Shown one piece after another: positions 6,391 to 13,740 of a DNA stretch of 18,704 bases. Source of the DNA: an uncultured bacterium (GTDB lineage Bacteria; Actinomycetota; Coriobacteriia; Coriobacteriales; Coriobacteriaceae); NCBI GenBank assembly GCA_905216175.1, contig CAJMSV010000025.1, positions 1-18,704 on the forward strand, written 5' to 3'. Within the stretch, counting starts at the first letter, position 1. The number at the start of each line of letters is the position of its first letter. Both the position numbers and the translations under genes were made by a program. Below the pieces are notes generated by a model. It was not told where the DNA came from. It did no database searches and was given only the letters and a program-made list of their open reading frames with translations.

Positions 6391-6612
6391 GGAAACTTCC
6401 TATCATGAACTGCCCACACAACGGGCGGTCTTTGCGCAACTAATTTATTCTAGCGTGCCAAGCCGCCGGCGCCCAAAGCTCCACCGTATCTATGGCAATC
6501 GACGTAATCGTCCAGCACGAGGACGGCGCTCACCGTTGTACGACAATGGGCAATGAACCTACCGTTGTTGTAGGATTCAGCGTATTGACATCCTCGAGCG
6601 AAAGGCGCACAC
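6391..6612. promoter_or_regulatory. Divergent intergenic region (ligase / MOSC gene)
   Basis: 222 bases between divergent starts must hold promoters for both genes. A short inverted repeat ttgt-acg-acaa lies near 6535-6545, and AT-rich sequence near 6440-6450 (aactaatttattctag) could hold the minus-strand -10. No pair of boxes is convincing. TTGACA at 6585-6590 is too close to the MOSC start to serve as its -35. Confidence 0.3.
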
Positions 6613-7245
6613 GTGCCCCAAGACCATCCGACCGATAATCCCATCCTCAATGCTGCGAAGCGCGAGCTGGTGGAACGTGCGAAAGCGACCGCTCCCCTGC
6701 GCACCGCAAACGATGCTTACAACGGGCCTACCCGCATCGTCTCAATCAACACGTCGGAGCACAAAGGCACGCGTAAGTCACCCGTCGCCGACGGGCACGA
6801 CACCGTTATAGAGCAATTTGGCCTCGCCTCCGATGCGCATGCCGGGCATTGGCACCGCCAGGTTTCCTTTTTAGCTGCAGAGTCTATCCAGACGGCGCAG
6901 GCGCGCGGGCTCGATGTGCACGAGGGTGACTTTGGCGAGAACTTCACCACCCAGGGCATCAACCTGCTCTCGCTCCCCCTGGGAACGCAGCTCAAGCTTG
7001 GAAGCGACGCGCTCGTCGAAATCAGCCAAATCGGCAAGGTCTGCCACACCCGTTGCGCCATCTACTATCTCGCCGGCGACTGCATCTTTCCCCACGAGGG
7101 CGTTTTCGGCGTGGTACTAAAGGGCGGAAAGGTCCATACCGGCGACGAAATCCAGGTAGTCAAACTCGGCGACGGCACCTGTTCGTTCACCCCCGCCGAG
7201 GCCCTCGAAGAGATTGAGCAGGCTCGCCAGGAGGGCACGCTGTAG
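6613..7245 (+). CDS. MOSC domain-containing protein
   Basis: A 210-residue soluble protein with a MOSC (molybdenum cofactor sulfurase C-terminal) domain from about residue 40. Recognisable parts are SDAHAGHWHRQVSFL, EGDFGENFTTQGI, the Cys-containing GKVCHTRCAIY (Cys144, Cys148) and EGVFGVVLKGG. MOSC proteins bind molybdopterin or transfer sulfur, and some reduce N-hydroxylated compounds. The start is GTG 6613, 7 bases after gaaagg (6600-6605). An N-terminal extension of about 35 residues has no recognised domain. No molybdenum cofactor genes are in the window, so the partner and substrate are unknown. It appears to be a single gene divergent from the ligase. Confidence 0.85.
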   Translation: MPQDHPTDNPILNAAKRELVERAKATAPLRTANDAYNGPTRIVSINTSEHKGTRKSPVADGHDTVIEQFGLASDAHAGHWHRQVSFLAAESIQTAQARGLDVHEGDFGENFTTQGINLLSLPLGTQLKLGSDALVEISQIGKVCHTRCAIYYLAGDCIFPHEGVFGVVLKGGKVHTGDEIQVVKLGDGTCSFTPAEALEEIEQARQEGTL

Positions 7246-7372
7246 TTATAAAACCCCACGTTGAGATGGCTTTTACAGCCCAAAACTCCTCTCAAACAGG
7301 GCTCTGTAACGTTAAAGTTGAACTCTATGGTTTCTCAACAATTCATCATAACTGCAGGTCAAAGCCAAAGTC

Positions 7373-7387
7373 TCAAGTTCAACTTGA
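7373..7387. promoter_or_regulatory. Palindrome and related half-sites upstream of the coiled-coil protein
   Basis: tcaagttcaacttga (7373-7387) is a palindrome with a single central base. The same half-site recurs as aaagttgaac (7314-7323) and ggttcaagttgagg (7405-7418). A possible -10 TAGAAT lies at 7432-7437. The 234-base gap 7246-7479 otherwise shows nothing clear. It may be a regulator binding region for the following gene. Confidence 0.4.
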
Positions 7388-7479
7388 CCCTTTGGAACCT
7401 TTAAGGTTCAAGTTGAGGTCGAAAGCAGTAGTAGAATACCGTTCGAACCATAACCTACGATTGATTGCAGAGGGACTGG

Positions 7480-8613
7480 ATGCAGCATTCGAATCATCGC
7501 ACCGCAGCGCTCATTGCGTCGAAGCCAGCTCGTATCATCACGAGCGCCGCGCTCGCCGTTGCGCTGACGGCCACGCCGATGCTCTCCCCCGTTGCGGCGT
7601 ATGCCGCCTCGCAGGCAACGCAGGACCAGCTTTCCGCAGCCCAGCAGAAGATCGAAGCCGCCACGAGCGCCTACAACGACGCCCGCACCAAACTCGATGA
7701 CCTGCAAAAGCAGATTGACTCCAATGAGGCAAGCATCGAGGAAATCGAGGCTAAGCTTCCCGAGCAGCAGGCCAAGGCAAGCTCCGCCATGCGCGATCTG
7801 TACAAGTATCAGAAGGGCACCAATCCCATCGTGAGCTTCCTGGTCAACGCGCAGAGCCTGGGCGAGTTCATCACGACCTGCAAATACACCAACCAGATCA
7901 CGAGCTCGAGCGTCGACGAGATCGAAGAGCTCAATAACATGCAAACCGAACTCGAGCAGAACAAGGCTGAGCTCCAGCAGGCCAAGTCTCAACTTGAGGC
8001 AGAGCAGAAAAACGCCGAGGACGCGCTGGCGCAGGCCCAGCAGCTCCGCCGCGAGGCGCAGGCAAAAGCCGAGCAGGAAATTGCCGCCGAGCTTGCCAAG
8101 CTTGAGGCCGATAAGGCCGCTGCCGCCGAGAAGCTCTCGGGCGAGGGCGTAAGCGGCAGCAATTCCAGCAGCCAGGCCACCAACACCAACACCACCATCG
8201 ACACCACGGTGAACAGCTCCAATACTGGTAACTCCGATTACGATTCGTTCATTAATGAGTGGACAGGCCGCATCGACAATTATCTCGCCGGCTCCCCCAT
8301 GGCAGGCCAGGGCTAATACTTTGCCGTCGCCGCTTGGAATACCGGTGTCGCACCCCGATGGTCCCCCGCCATCGCCTGCATCGAGAGCACCAAGGGTGCT
8401 TATTGCGCCAATTCTTACAACGCCTGGGGCTGGAGTGCACGTGGCGGCGGTTGGCGCAGCTTTGGCAGCTGGAGCGAGGGCATCTCCGCTCACGTTGCCT
8501 ATCTGGGCGCCAACTACGGCTCCACCCTTACCCCGGCAGCGGCCAAAAAGTACTGCCCGCCCACGTGGCAGGACTGGTACAACAAAGTCGCCGCTCAGAT
8601 GAACCGCATCTAA
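7480..8613 (+). pseudogene. Secreted coiled-coil cell-wall protein interrupted by in-frame TAA at 8314-8316
   Basis: The frame starts at ATG 7480, 5 bases after agaggg (7469-7474). It encodes a signal peptide (hydrophobic core ITSAALAVALT, likely cleavage after AYA at residue 43), then a long charged coiled coil (about 47-210, rich in Glu, Gln, Lys, Ala) and a Ser/Thr/Asn linker (about 225-255). This resembles the N-terminal half of secreted peptidoglycan hydrolases with CwlO/PcsB-like coiled coils. At 8314-8316 a TAA follows ..SPMAGQG. The same frame then continues without another stop for 98 codons (YFAVAAWNTG, SPAIACIESTKGAYC, NAWGWSARGGG) to TAA 8611-8613, reading as a lysozyme- or glucosaminidase-like domain with normal codon use. 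A one-base change would restore a 377-residue protein. It may be a recent nonsense mutation, a sequencing error, or less likely stop readthrough. The truncated 278-residue product may still be secreted. Confidence 0.85.
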
Positions 8614-8623
8614 GTGCAACTGC

Positions 8624-8652
8624 AAAGGGCCCCAATGGGGCCCTTTTCTTTT
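8624..8652 (+). terminator. Intrinsic terminator after the secreted protein gene
   Basis: A 10-bp stem (aaagggcccc 8624-8633 with ggggcccttt 8637-8646, loop aat) is followed by ttttctttt. It begins 11 bases after the distal stop at 8613, not after the internal TAA. The convergent kinase gene ends at 8651, inside its T-run. Confidence 0.85.
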
Positions 8653-10042
8653 AGGTAGCGGAGGTATCGACGACGCCGGTCGCATTGACAACCGCGACTA
8701 TGACGATCATGCATAGGAGCAGCACACCCAATACCTTGAGCCAGAGTTTCGCGAGCTTCTTGCCGCGATAGCTGTCGAGCAGTGCGAATCGCCGACGAAG
8801 ACGGCGCTTATCGAGCAGCGCAAAATGCATAAGCACCATAAGGCCATCGACAAAGAAAAAATACTCGATTATGAGAAGCCACGTCGGGTAGCTTTGGTTT
8901 GCTCCGGTGGGGTGAAAGACGGCAAAGTGACTTCCGGCAAAGAACACAAGCAGCGAGAAGCAGACGAGCGTATTCCAAATGTGCCCCAGAGACTCCGGAG
9001 CGCGAGAGAGCAGACCGCATGCAACGGAGGCGGCAGGCCTAGGAAGCCCTGCGGGGTTCTGGAACCCTTGGGGCGTCAACACCGTCTCCGAGTCTGGAGT
9101 ACGGACAGGCGCAGGCGCAGGAGGTCGCACGGGGCGACTCAGATCGTACGCCGCGCGCGTCGCCCGTCTCAACGCTTCCGCACTCGCAAAACGCTTGGCC
9201 GGATCGAGCGCCATCGACATGCAGACGGCATCGGCAAGTGGAGTGGGAATGCCGCGCGCCTCGCATTGCTCGCGCATGTCGAGCCCTGGTTTAGGGTCGA
9301 CTCCCGTCAAGCAGAAGAACAACAGAGCGCCAAGTGCGTAGACGTCGCTGCGCACACTCGTCTGCCCAAACCCATACTGCTCGGGCGGCGCATAGGGCCG
9401 TGTCCCAAACTTGACGGTGTCGGCATCGGCGCCATCGCGCCATACGCGCGCGATCCCCAGGTCGATAATCACCAGCGATGAAAATGTCAGGCCGTCATCA
9501 GGCGTATAGTTGGCACCTGTCACGATGATATTCGACGGCTTGAGGTCGCGAAGGATCACCGGCGCCGCCGTCTCCCCCGCTAATGCAAAACCGGCGTGGA
9601 GCTCGCCCACGGCATCGCATAGGGCAGGATACAATTCACGCGCATAATCGGGGGTGGCTCCCAGACGGTCCACCAGCGCCCCGAGCGTCTCCCCTTCGAT
9701 GTATTCCATAACCACGTTGAGCTCGTCGCCCACACGACGACAATCGACGATTCTGGGCAGGTGCTCAAAACGCCTGCCTGCCCGCTGGGCGGCAAACAGA
9801 CGCTCGTATGCCCCGCCGATTTGAGCCGAAGCATCGATGCGTTTACGGACAAAGGGGCCGAGCGAACCACCGCCGGTTCCTTCAAAGTACACGAGCTCGG
9901 TTGCTTCAACGGACGAGCGCTTAAGTACACGCTCCACGCGATAGCTGTCGTCGCGATCGAGCGACGCCAGGTGCTCGGCAAGCGCTGCGGTCAGCTCGTC
10001 ATCGGAATATGTTGGGCTCTGAGTATCCATAGCCTCCATCAT
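8651..10042 (-). CDS. Membrane-anchored Hanks-type serine/threonine protein kinase
   Basis: About 463 residues. The N-terminal kinase domain (about 35-300) shows the ATP-anchoring Lys67 in FVRKRID, the hinge VMEYIEGETLG, the catalytic loop LRDLKPSN (Asp166), DLG at 194-196 replacing DFG, APPEQYG for the APE motif, and SDVYALG. The usual HRD His is Leu, but Arg and Asp are kept. A Pro-rich linker (about 303-335) leads to three hydrophobic segments (about 357-376, 387-410, 433-453), so the kinase domain should face the cytoplasm and be held in the membrane by its C terminus. There is no PASTA domain. The start is uncertain: GTG 10060, ATG 10042 or ATG 10030 are possible and none has an ideal ribosome binding site. 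It lies 86 bases after a small HTH-like gene, likely in one transcript. Confidence 0.88.
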   Translation of the reverse strand: MMEAMDTQSPTYSDDELTAALAEHLASLDRDDSYRVERVLKRSSVEATELVYFEGTGGGSLGPFVRKRIDASAQIGGAYERLFAAQRAGRRFEHLPRIVDCRRVGDELNVVMEYIEGETLGALVDRLGATPDYARELYPALCDAVGELHAGFALAGETAAPVILRDLKPSNIIVTGANYTPDDGLTFSSLVIIDLGIARVWRDGADADTVKFGTRPYAPPEQYGFGQTSVRSDVYALGALLFFCLTGVDPKPGLDMREQCEARGIPTPLADAVCMSMALDPAKRFASAEALRRATRAAYDLSRPVRPPAPAPVRTPDSETVLTPQGFQNPAGLPRPAASVACGLLSRAPESLGHIWNTLVCFSLLVFFAGSHFAVFHPTGANQSYPTWLLIIEYFFFVDGLMVLMHFALLDKRRLRRRFALLDSYRGKKLAKLWLKVLGVLLLCMIVIVAVVNATGVVDTSAT

Positions 10043-10128
10043 AGCGCAGGGCGCAGACACCCCATGGCATCCGCGCCCCGTTCGTTTGCATCGTTGTTCG
10101 ACAGCTCTACCGGCTCAGATATCAGCCG

Positions 10129-10551
10129 CTAACTCACCGTCTCCTCGCCAAAGCGATACAGTTCCTCGTTGACCTTTTGGAGACTGCACCCGCGATCGAT
10201 GCAAAAGATGATAAACGCATCGCGGCGGTCCTCGCAGTTAAGGACGCTTACCCCGGCAGCCGTCAGCGCACGGTTGGTCTCTTTGAGCGTCAGCGCCATC
10301 GCAAAGGCAATCTGCAGCACCTTATTGCGGCTCGGATGCCGCGCACCGGTAAAGATCTGATAGCCAAAGGTCTCATTGAGATCGGCCATACGAACCACGC
10401 GCGAGCGCTCCAAGCCCTTTTCCTGCAGTAGCTGCTTCAGGTAGTTCGAAAGCGACGGGGCGGCAAAGTCGTGTTCTTTGATATAGCCATCGATGTTTGG
10501 CGCGTCGAGAAGCTCATTGAGCAACTCCTCGGTCAGCTTTTTATCGGACAT
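10129..10551 (-). CDS. Small HTH-like (XRE-type) protein upstream of the kinase
   Basis: A 140-residue soluble protein. Residues about 30-100 resemble a helix-turn-helix fold of the Cro/XRE kind: SNYLKQLLQEKGLERSRVV, then YQIFTGARHPSRNKVLQIAFAMALTLKETNRAL. The C-terminal third (AFIIFCIDRGCSLQKVNEELYRFGEE) is helical with two Cys. It has a strong ribosome binding site (gggaggtg) about 7 bases before the ATG. Its position directly before a membrane Ser/Thr kinase suggests a functional pair, for example a regulator that the kinase phosphorylates. That is inferred from position only, and DNA binding is not proven by the sequence. Confidence 0.75.
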   Translation of the reverse strand: MSDKKLTEELLNELLDAPNIDGYIKEHDFAAPSLSNYLKQLLQEKGLERSRVVRMADLNETFGYQIFTGARHPSRNKVLQIAFAMALTLKETNRALTAAGVSVLNCEDRRDAFIIFCIDRGCSLQKVNEELYRFGEETVS

Positions 10552-10583
10552 ACGACTTCACCTCCCCCAGTGCATGCAACATG

Positions 10584-11034
10584 CTAGAAACCGCTTACGT
10601 CCGAACGCTCCCAGCTGGCGACCTGATCGGGAGACACCGTACCCAGCGCCTCGAACTTCCAGGAGCCGCCCGCCTTCAGATGATTGGTGTTTGCAAGAGC
10701 CGTTCCAACCTGGTTACCATCGGCATCATACAGAACATATTCAATCTGAATGTAGCTCTTTTCCTTGTCCGTGTTATTGGTCAGGGTGCCCGTGATCTTA
10801 TAGGTAAACTGATTGGAAGTGTCTTCAGCCTCGTCAGCAATGGTATACGGTTCTTGCGGTTCTTTTTGCTCCTCAGCCTGCTGTGTCGTCTCGGCAGGTT
10901 TTGCCGAATCGCTCGCAGACGAATCGGTTGAGTTGCCGCCCATAGAGCCCACGGCACCGACAATAACCAGCACCACGATGATGCCTAGGACAATCTTGCC
11001 GATCGGCTTCTTTCCCTCTTTTGCCGTTATTCAT
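10584..11034 (-). CDS. FxLYD-type secreted or membrane-anchored protein, 5' end frame-disrupted or unusual start
   Basis: The clear frame runs from about 11030 down to the TAG at 10584-10586. It encodes a short basic head (KEGKKPIGK), one membrane segment (IVLGIIVVLVIVGAVGS), a Ser/Thr/Glu-rich linker, and an extracellular beta-type domain with TGTLTNNTDKEKSYIQIEYVLYD, matching the FxLYD family pattern. Function unknown; such domains occur in extracellular proteins. No ATG, GTG or TTG lies before the membrane segment in this frame: the codon after the upstream TGA is ATA (11028-11030). An ATG at 11032-11034 is out of frame by one base and would be in frame if the AAAA run at 11019-11022 had three A. 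The first legal start is a GTG at 10974-10976, inside the membrane segment. So either an indel, a lost start codon, or unusual initiation is involved. Confidence 0.65.
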
Positions 11035-11086
11035 CCTTCCTACGATCCGGCTACCGTGCCGGCACACAGCACATCGTAGGAAGGAT
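11033..11086. repeat. 14-bp perfect inverted repeat over the ribosome binding site of the FxLYD gene
   Basis: atccttcctacgat (11033-11046) and atcgtaggaaggat (11073-11086) are exact inverted repeats. An inner stem ccggc/gccgg (11047-11051, 11058-11062) fills part of the loop. In the minus-strand mRNA the downstream arm contains AGGAAGG and the first two bases of the ATG, so folding would hide the ribosome binding site. No T-run follows on either strand, which argues against a terminator. Confidence 0.75.
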
Positions 11087-11190
11087 TGAACTTGAATTCA
11101 TTAGCTGAGAGCTAAGGTTGCGGTAAACGGCCAATGCAGTTATCCAAACGCCGAGCAAACGCACTTTGCGCGACCGTCTGCCAGCAGTGA

Positions 11191-11514
11191 TCAACCCACC
11201 GTGACGGATTCCCCGGTAAAAGCACTGATCATCAACAGGACAAAGAAAACAAGGTAGCTGACACTCAGCAGGTACGCAATGATCAGAAAGACGACCCAGC
11301 CGACATTGGTTTTACCGTCGGCACGGCGTTGCTCGCGATTACGGCAAAGCCAAATCGTCACGCCAATGGCCACAATCAGCAACACGAGTGCCACTGCTGC
11401 CAACCCGGCAAGCGCAAACATCACGCCAATGCTCACAGCGATGACCGGAAGCAGCAGCAAACCGCACCCGCATCCACCCGGACTATATACGGCAGACTGT
11501 CGGCGTCGCCTCAT
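11191..11514 (-). CDS. Small multi-pass membrane protein of unknown function
   Basis: About 107 residues starting MRRRRQSAVYSPGGCGCG. A long hydrophobic stretch (LLLLPVIAVSIG through TIWLC) is probably two membrane segments, followed by a polar loop (RNREQRRADGKTN) and another hydrophobic region (VVFLIIAYLLSVSYLVFFVLLMI). I do not recognise the family. The start is the ATG ending at 11514, with a G-rich stretch (gggggtgg) 7 bases upstream; a GTG ending at 11544 would add 10 residues and overlap the antitoxin stop by one base but has no binding site. It lies between the antitoxin and the FxLYD gene on the same strand. Confidence 0.65.
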   Translation of the reverse strand: MRRRRQSAVYSPGGCGCGLLLLPVIAVSIGVMFALAGLAAVALVLLIVAIGVTIWLCRNREQRRADGKTNVGWVVFLIIAYLLSVSYLVFFVLLMISAFTGESVTVG

Positions 11515-11543
11515 CGCCGCGCCACCCCCATCATCTTTGAGCA

Positions 11544-11885
11544 CTACAGTGCGATGGCCTGCTGAACAGGAACGATCTTGTCGAGTTCCGGTTCGATCCG
11601 CCTTTTCTCGGCCTCAAGGTCAAACGCCACCTGAGCGCGCAGCCAATAACCATCCGTCAGGCCAAAATAACGGCAAAGACGGAGGTCGGTGTCGGCCGTC
11701 ACGCGACGTTTTCCCAAGACAATCTGCCCGATACGCTGAGCCGGAATCCCAGTCTCCTTAGCAAGGCGATATTGAGAAATGCCCATGGGAACAAGAAACT
11801 CCTCTTTGAGAAGCTCACCAGGAGTCACCGGCGACAGCAAATCGGCCGAAGCCTCATCACTTGTGATAATCGACGATTTCGACAT
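11544..11885 (-). CDS. higA: HigA-type antitoxin (XRE helix-turn-helix)
   Basis: A 113-residue protein with the typical HigA opening TPGELLKEEFLVPMGIS and a helix-turn-helix (QYRLAKETGIPAQRIGQIVLGKRRVTADTDLRLCRYFGL). The C-terminal stretch RAQVAFDLEAEKRRIEPELDKI is also usual for the family. It should bind and neutralise the toxin encoded just upstream and repress their shared promoter. The start is the ATG ending at 11885, preceded by aggaga; its first 29 bases overlap the toxin gene. Toxin before antitoxin is the characteristic HigBA order. Confidence 0.9.
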   Translation of the reverse strand: MSKSSIITSDEASADLLSPVTPGELLKEEFLVPMGISQYRLAKETGIPAQRIGQIVLGKRRVTADTDLRLCRYFGLTDGYWLRAQVAFDLEAEKRRIEPELDKIVPVQQAIAL

Positions 11886-12138
11886 TCCAAGCCATCTCCT
11901 GTCTCCACTCAAAACAGACCCGATAGCGCTCGTTAACACGGATGCTATATTGACCGGCACGATCGCCCTTCAAAGCTTCCAGGCGGTTGCCCGGTGGAAC
12001 GCGAAGATCATCAAGTGAAGCACAAACCTGCAGTTGGCGAATCTTCCTCAACGCAACACGCTCAAAGGGCACGAACCTCCTGACCCGCACACCCATGGCA
12101 AAGCGTTCGGTATCCTCATCTTTATACGATGCAATCAT
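11857..12138 (-). CDS. higB: HigB-type toxin (RelE superfamily mRNA interferase)
   Basis: A 93-residue basic protein of the HigB/RelE family, length normal for the family. It shows ERVALRKIRQLQVCASLDDL, VPPGNRLEALKGDRAGQYSIRVNERYRVCFEW and the C-terminal VEIVDYHK, where the conserved basic residues and C-terminal His-Lys are expected to support ribosome-dependent mRNA cleavage. Translated just before and overlapping higA. A small AAGG binding site precedes the ATG by about 6 bases. Nothing suggests it is inactivated. Confidence 0.9.
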   Translation of the reverse strand: MIASYKDEDTERFAMGVRVRRFVPFERVALRKIRQLQVCASLDDLRVPPGNRLEALKGDRAGQYSIRVNERYRVCFEWRQEMAWNVEIVDYHK

Positions 12139-12149
12139 AGTATCGCCTT

Positions 12150-12195
12150 ACGTTAGTAACGTCAAACGTTTCTATAGACTTACATCTCTATTATA
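12150..12195 (-). promoter_or_regulatory. Candidate higBA promoter and operator
   Basis: On the minus strand a perfect TATAAT (12190-12195) lies about 50 bases upstream of higB, with a poor -35. Between it and the gene is the 13-bp palindrome acgttagtaacgt (12150-12162), and a further AACGTT-like half-site (aaacgttt, 12165-12172). HigA proteins commonly repress from such palindromes. Confidence 0.5.
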
Positions 12196-12240
12196 TCGTA
12201 CGTTTGTTCGTGTTTTCTAGAACAAATAGTCCTTTGCGCC

Positions 12241-13428
12241 TTAGTCAAGCGAAAGCAATCGTTTGTAGACATCGAGGCCTTTGAGCAGGATTTCCTCGTC
12301 AAAGAGCATGGTATCAGTATGCAGGACACTCGTGGCATAGGCGGGGCAGCCCTCGTCGTCACTCGGATTATCCTGACTGACAGGAACGCCCGTGCCTAGC
12401 AGGAAAAACACGCCCGGCAAATGGCGCTGATAGAACGCGAAATCCTCGGCAATTAACAGCGGCTCCTCCATAAGCTGCAGCCCGGGCAAGGCAGGCGCGA
12501 CGCTGGCAAATAGCTCGGGGGCGTTGTCGACCGGCGGATAGCCCTCGGCAAAGTCGAGATCGTACGTGCAGCCCGTTGCAGCGCAGGCATCGTCCAGCAC
12601 GCGGCGCACGCCCTCGCGTGCCCGGTCGAACATGTCGTCTGTAAACACACGCAGGCTGCCGGCAACATGGGCCTCCCCCGCCACCGCATTGCAGACGGCG
12701 CCTGCCTGCAGCAGGCCGAACTTGCCAATGCAGGGCTCATCGGCACCCAGCTCATCCATCAGTTCGCGCTCGGCAACCAAGAACTTGGCAGCCGCCAGCG
12801 CCGCATCGTGCGACTCCTCGACCGGAACGCCATAGGTCTTAGCAATATGGATGCTCGTCCCGTGAATATGAATGTGTGTCTCACTCGAACGCGCCAGCAA
12901 CGGACCGGAGCAGCTCGCCAACGTGCCGGCGGGCAGATCGGGCCACACATGGAAGCCAAAAATGCGGTCGGCCCCATAGCGCTCGAACACACCGCTCTCG
13001 CATACCGTCTTGGCACCACCGGTCGTTTCCTCGGCCGGCTGGAACACAAAGAGAACATTGCGCCTAATGGCGCCCGGATGCTCGCGAATCGTACGGTCGA
13101 CATACGTCGCGGCGGCAAGCGCCATGGCCATGTGTCCGTCATGTCCGCAAGCGTGCATCTTGCCGGGATGGGTTGAGGCAAAGGCCGCTCCCGTCGCTTC
13201 CGCGATGGGCAGCGCATCCATATCGGCGCGAATCGCCGTGGCATGCGCGGCATCAACGCCGGCGTCGAAGAAAGCACAGACGCAGCTGGGGCACGGATGG
13301 GTCACTTCGCAGGTGAGCGGTGCCAGCACGCCCTCGATATAGGCAATGGTATGCGGAAGATCGAAATCGAGCTCCGGAATGCGATGGAGATCGCGGCGAT
13401 AGCGACGGAGTTCTTGGAGCTCGGTCAT
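12241..13428 (-). CDS. M20 family amidohydrolase, probable N-acetyl-diaminopimelate deacetylase
   Basis: A 395-residue M20D-type metallohydrolase. Visible are RADMDALP (69-71), the metal-binding CGHDGH (94-99), PAEETTGGA with Glu133/134, FHVWP (His160), the dimerisation domain with SIHIAK, and the C-terminal AEDFAFYQ. These enzymes remove acyl groups from amino acids using metal ions in the cytoplasm. It diverges from a lysine operon that uses DapH, the acetyltransferase, so the acetylated intermediate must later be deacetylated; this enzyme fits (DapL-type activity, EC 3.5.1.47). A general N-acyl amino acid or hippurate hydrolase is the alternative. The start is the ATG ending at 13428 because aaagga lies about 8 bases upstream; the longer frame to 13704 runs into the riboswitch of the opposite operon. 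Confidence 0.85.
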   Translation of the reverse strand: MTELQELRRYRRDLHRIPELDFDLPHTIAYIEGVLAPLTCEVTHPCPSCVCAFFDAGVDAAHATAIRADMDALPIAEATGAAFASTHPGKMHACGHDGHMAMALAAATYVDRTIREHPGAIRRNVLFVFQPAEETTGGAKTVCESGVFERYGADRIFGFHVWPDLPAGTLASCSGPLLARSSETHIHIHGTSIHIAKTYGVPVEESHDAALAAAKFLVAERELMDELGADEPCIGKFGLLQAGAVCNAVAGEAHVAGSLRVFTDDMFDRAREGVRRVLDDACAATGCTYDLDFAEGYPPVDNAPELFASVAPALPGLQLMEEPLLIAEDFAFYQRHLPGVFFLLGTGVPVSQDNPSDDEGCPAYATSVLHTDTMLFDEEILLKGLDVYKRLLSLD

Positions 13429-13459
13429 AAAGGATCCTTTCATGGGGCATATCCATTCA

Positions 13460-13489
13460 CACAATATTGTGATGCAGAATTGTGACGCC
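13460..13489. promoter_or_regulatory. Palindrome and direct repeat between the deacetylase gene and the lysine operon
   Basis: cacaatattgtg (13460-13471) is a perfect 12-bp palindrome, and attgtgatgc (13467-13476) is repeated as attgtgacgc (13480-13489). It lies 32 bases upstream of the deacetylase start, where a regulator of that gene could bind. On the minus strand TATTGT within the palindrome could be part of a -10. Confidence 0.45.
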
Positions 13490-13539
13490 CTTGTTTCTAG
13501 CATATCCCTGCATTTTTTAAACGTTATATACGAATACTC

Positions 13540-13568
13540 TTGTTTGGTAAAGTGCAACGTGGTAGGGT
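13540..13568 (+). promoter_or_regulatory. Candidate promoter of the lysine operon
   Basis: TTGTTT (13540-13545), a 17-bp spacer and TAGGGT (13563-13568) predict a transcript start near 13575, immediately before the lysine aptamer. Spacing and position fit well; box matches are moderate. Confidence 0.5.
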
Positions 13569-13574
13569 CGTTAC

Positions 13575-13740
13575 CACTTGATAGAGGCGCGGGCACGAAG
13601 AACCGCGGGAGAGCCGGCAGGCTTTGACCCCGTGGGGAGGCGAAACCCGCCGAACTGGGCTTTTCGGGCACGAACAACCTGGTGGGCCCGTGGGAAACAC
13701 CCACAGGACTGTCTGCAGCAATGCGGGAGCGCTATCCGGA
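13575..13740 (+). ncRNA. Lysine riboswitch (L box)
   Basis: The conserved core is present: gatagaggcgc (13580-13590), a gaagaac turn, the gggagagcc segment, an aggcgaaacccgccgaactg stretch (13638-13657) matching the CGCCGAA signature, then ctggtgggcc and the ggactgtc region. Helix P1 is formed by gatag (13580-13584) and ctatc (13732-13736). Lysine riboswitches turn off lysine genes when lysine binds, and the genes that follow make lysine. There is no intrinsic terminator between the aptamer and lysA, so control is probably translational or Rho-dependent. Confidence 0.92.

Noticed and set aside
4645..6408. 587-codon open frame on the plus strand opposite the racemase and ligase
   Set aside because: It spans two well-supported minus-strand genes and their gap, is rich in His, Val and Arg, and has no motif; it is an antisense shadow.
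6585..6590. TTGACA as a -35 box for the MOSC gene
   Set aside because: It lies 23 bases before the start codon, leaving no room for a -10 and a leader with the ribosome binding site.
7465..7479. TTG start at 7465 for the coiled-coil protein
   Set aside because: The ribosome binding site agaggg (7469-7474) would lie inside the gene; ATG 7480 is correctly spaced.
13429..13704. N-terminal extension of the M20 enzyme
   Set aside because: It would read through the opposite promoter and the lysine riboswitch, and the ATG ending at 13428 has a good binding site and matches the normal family start.
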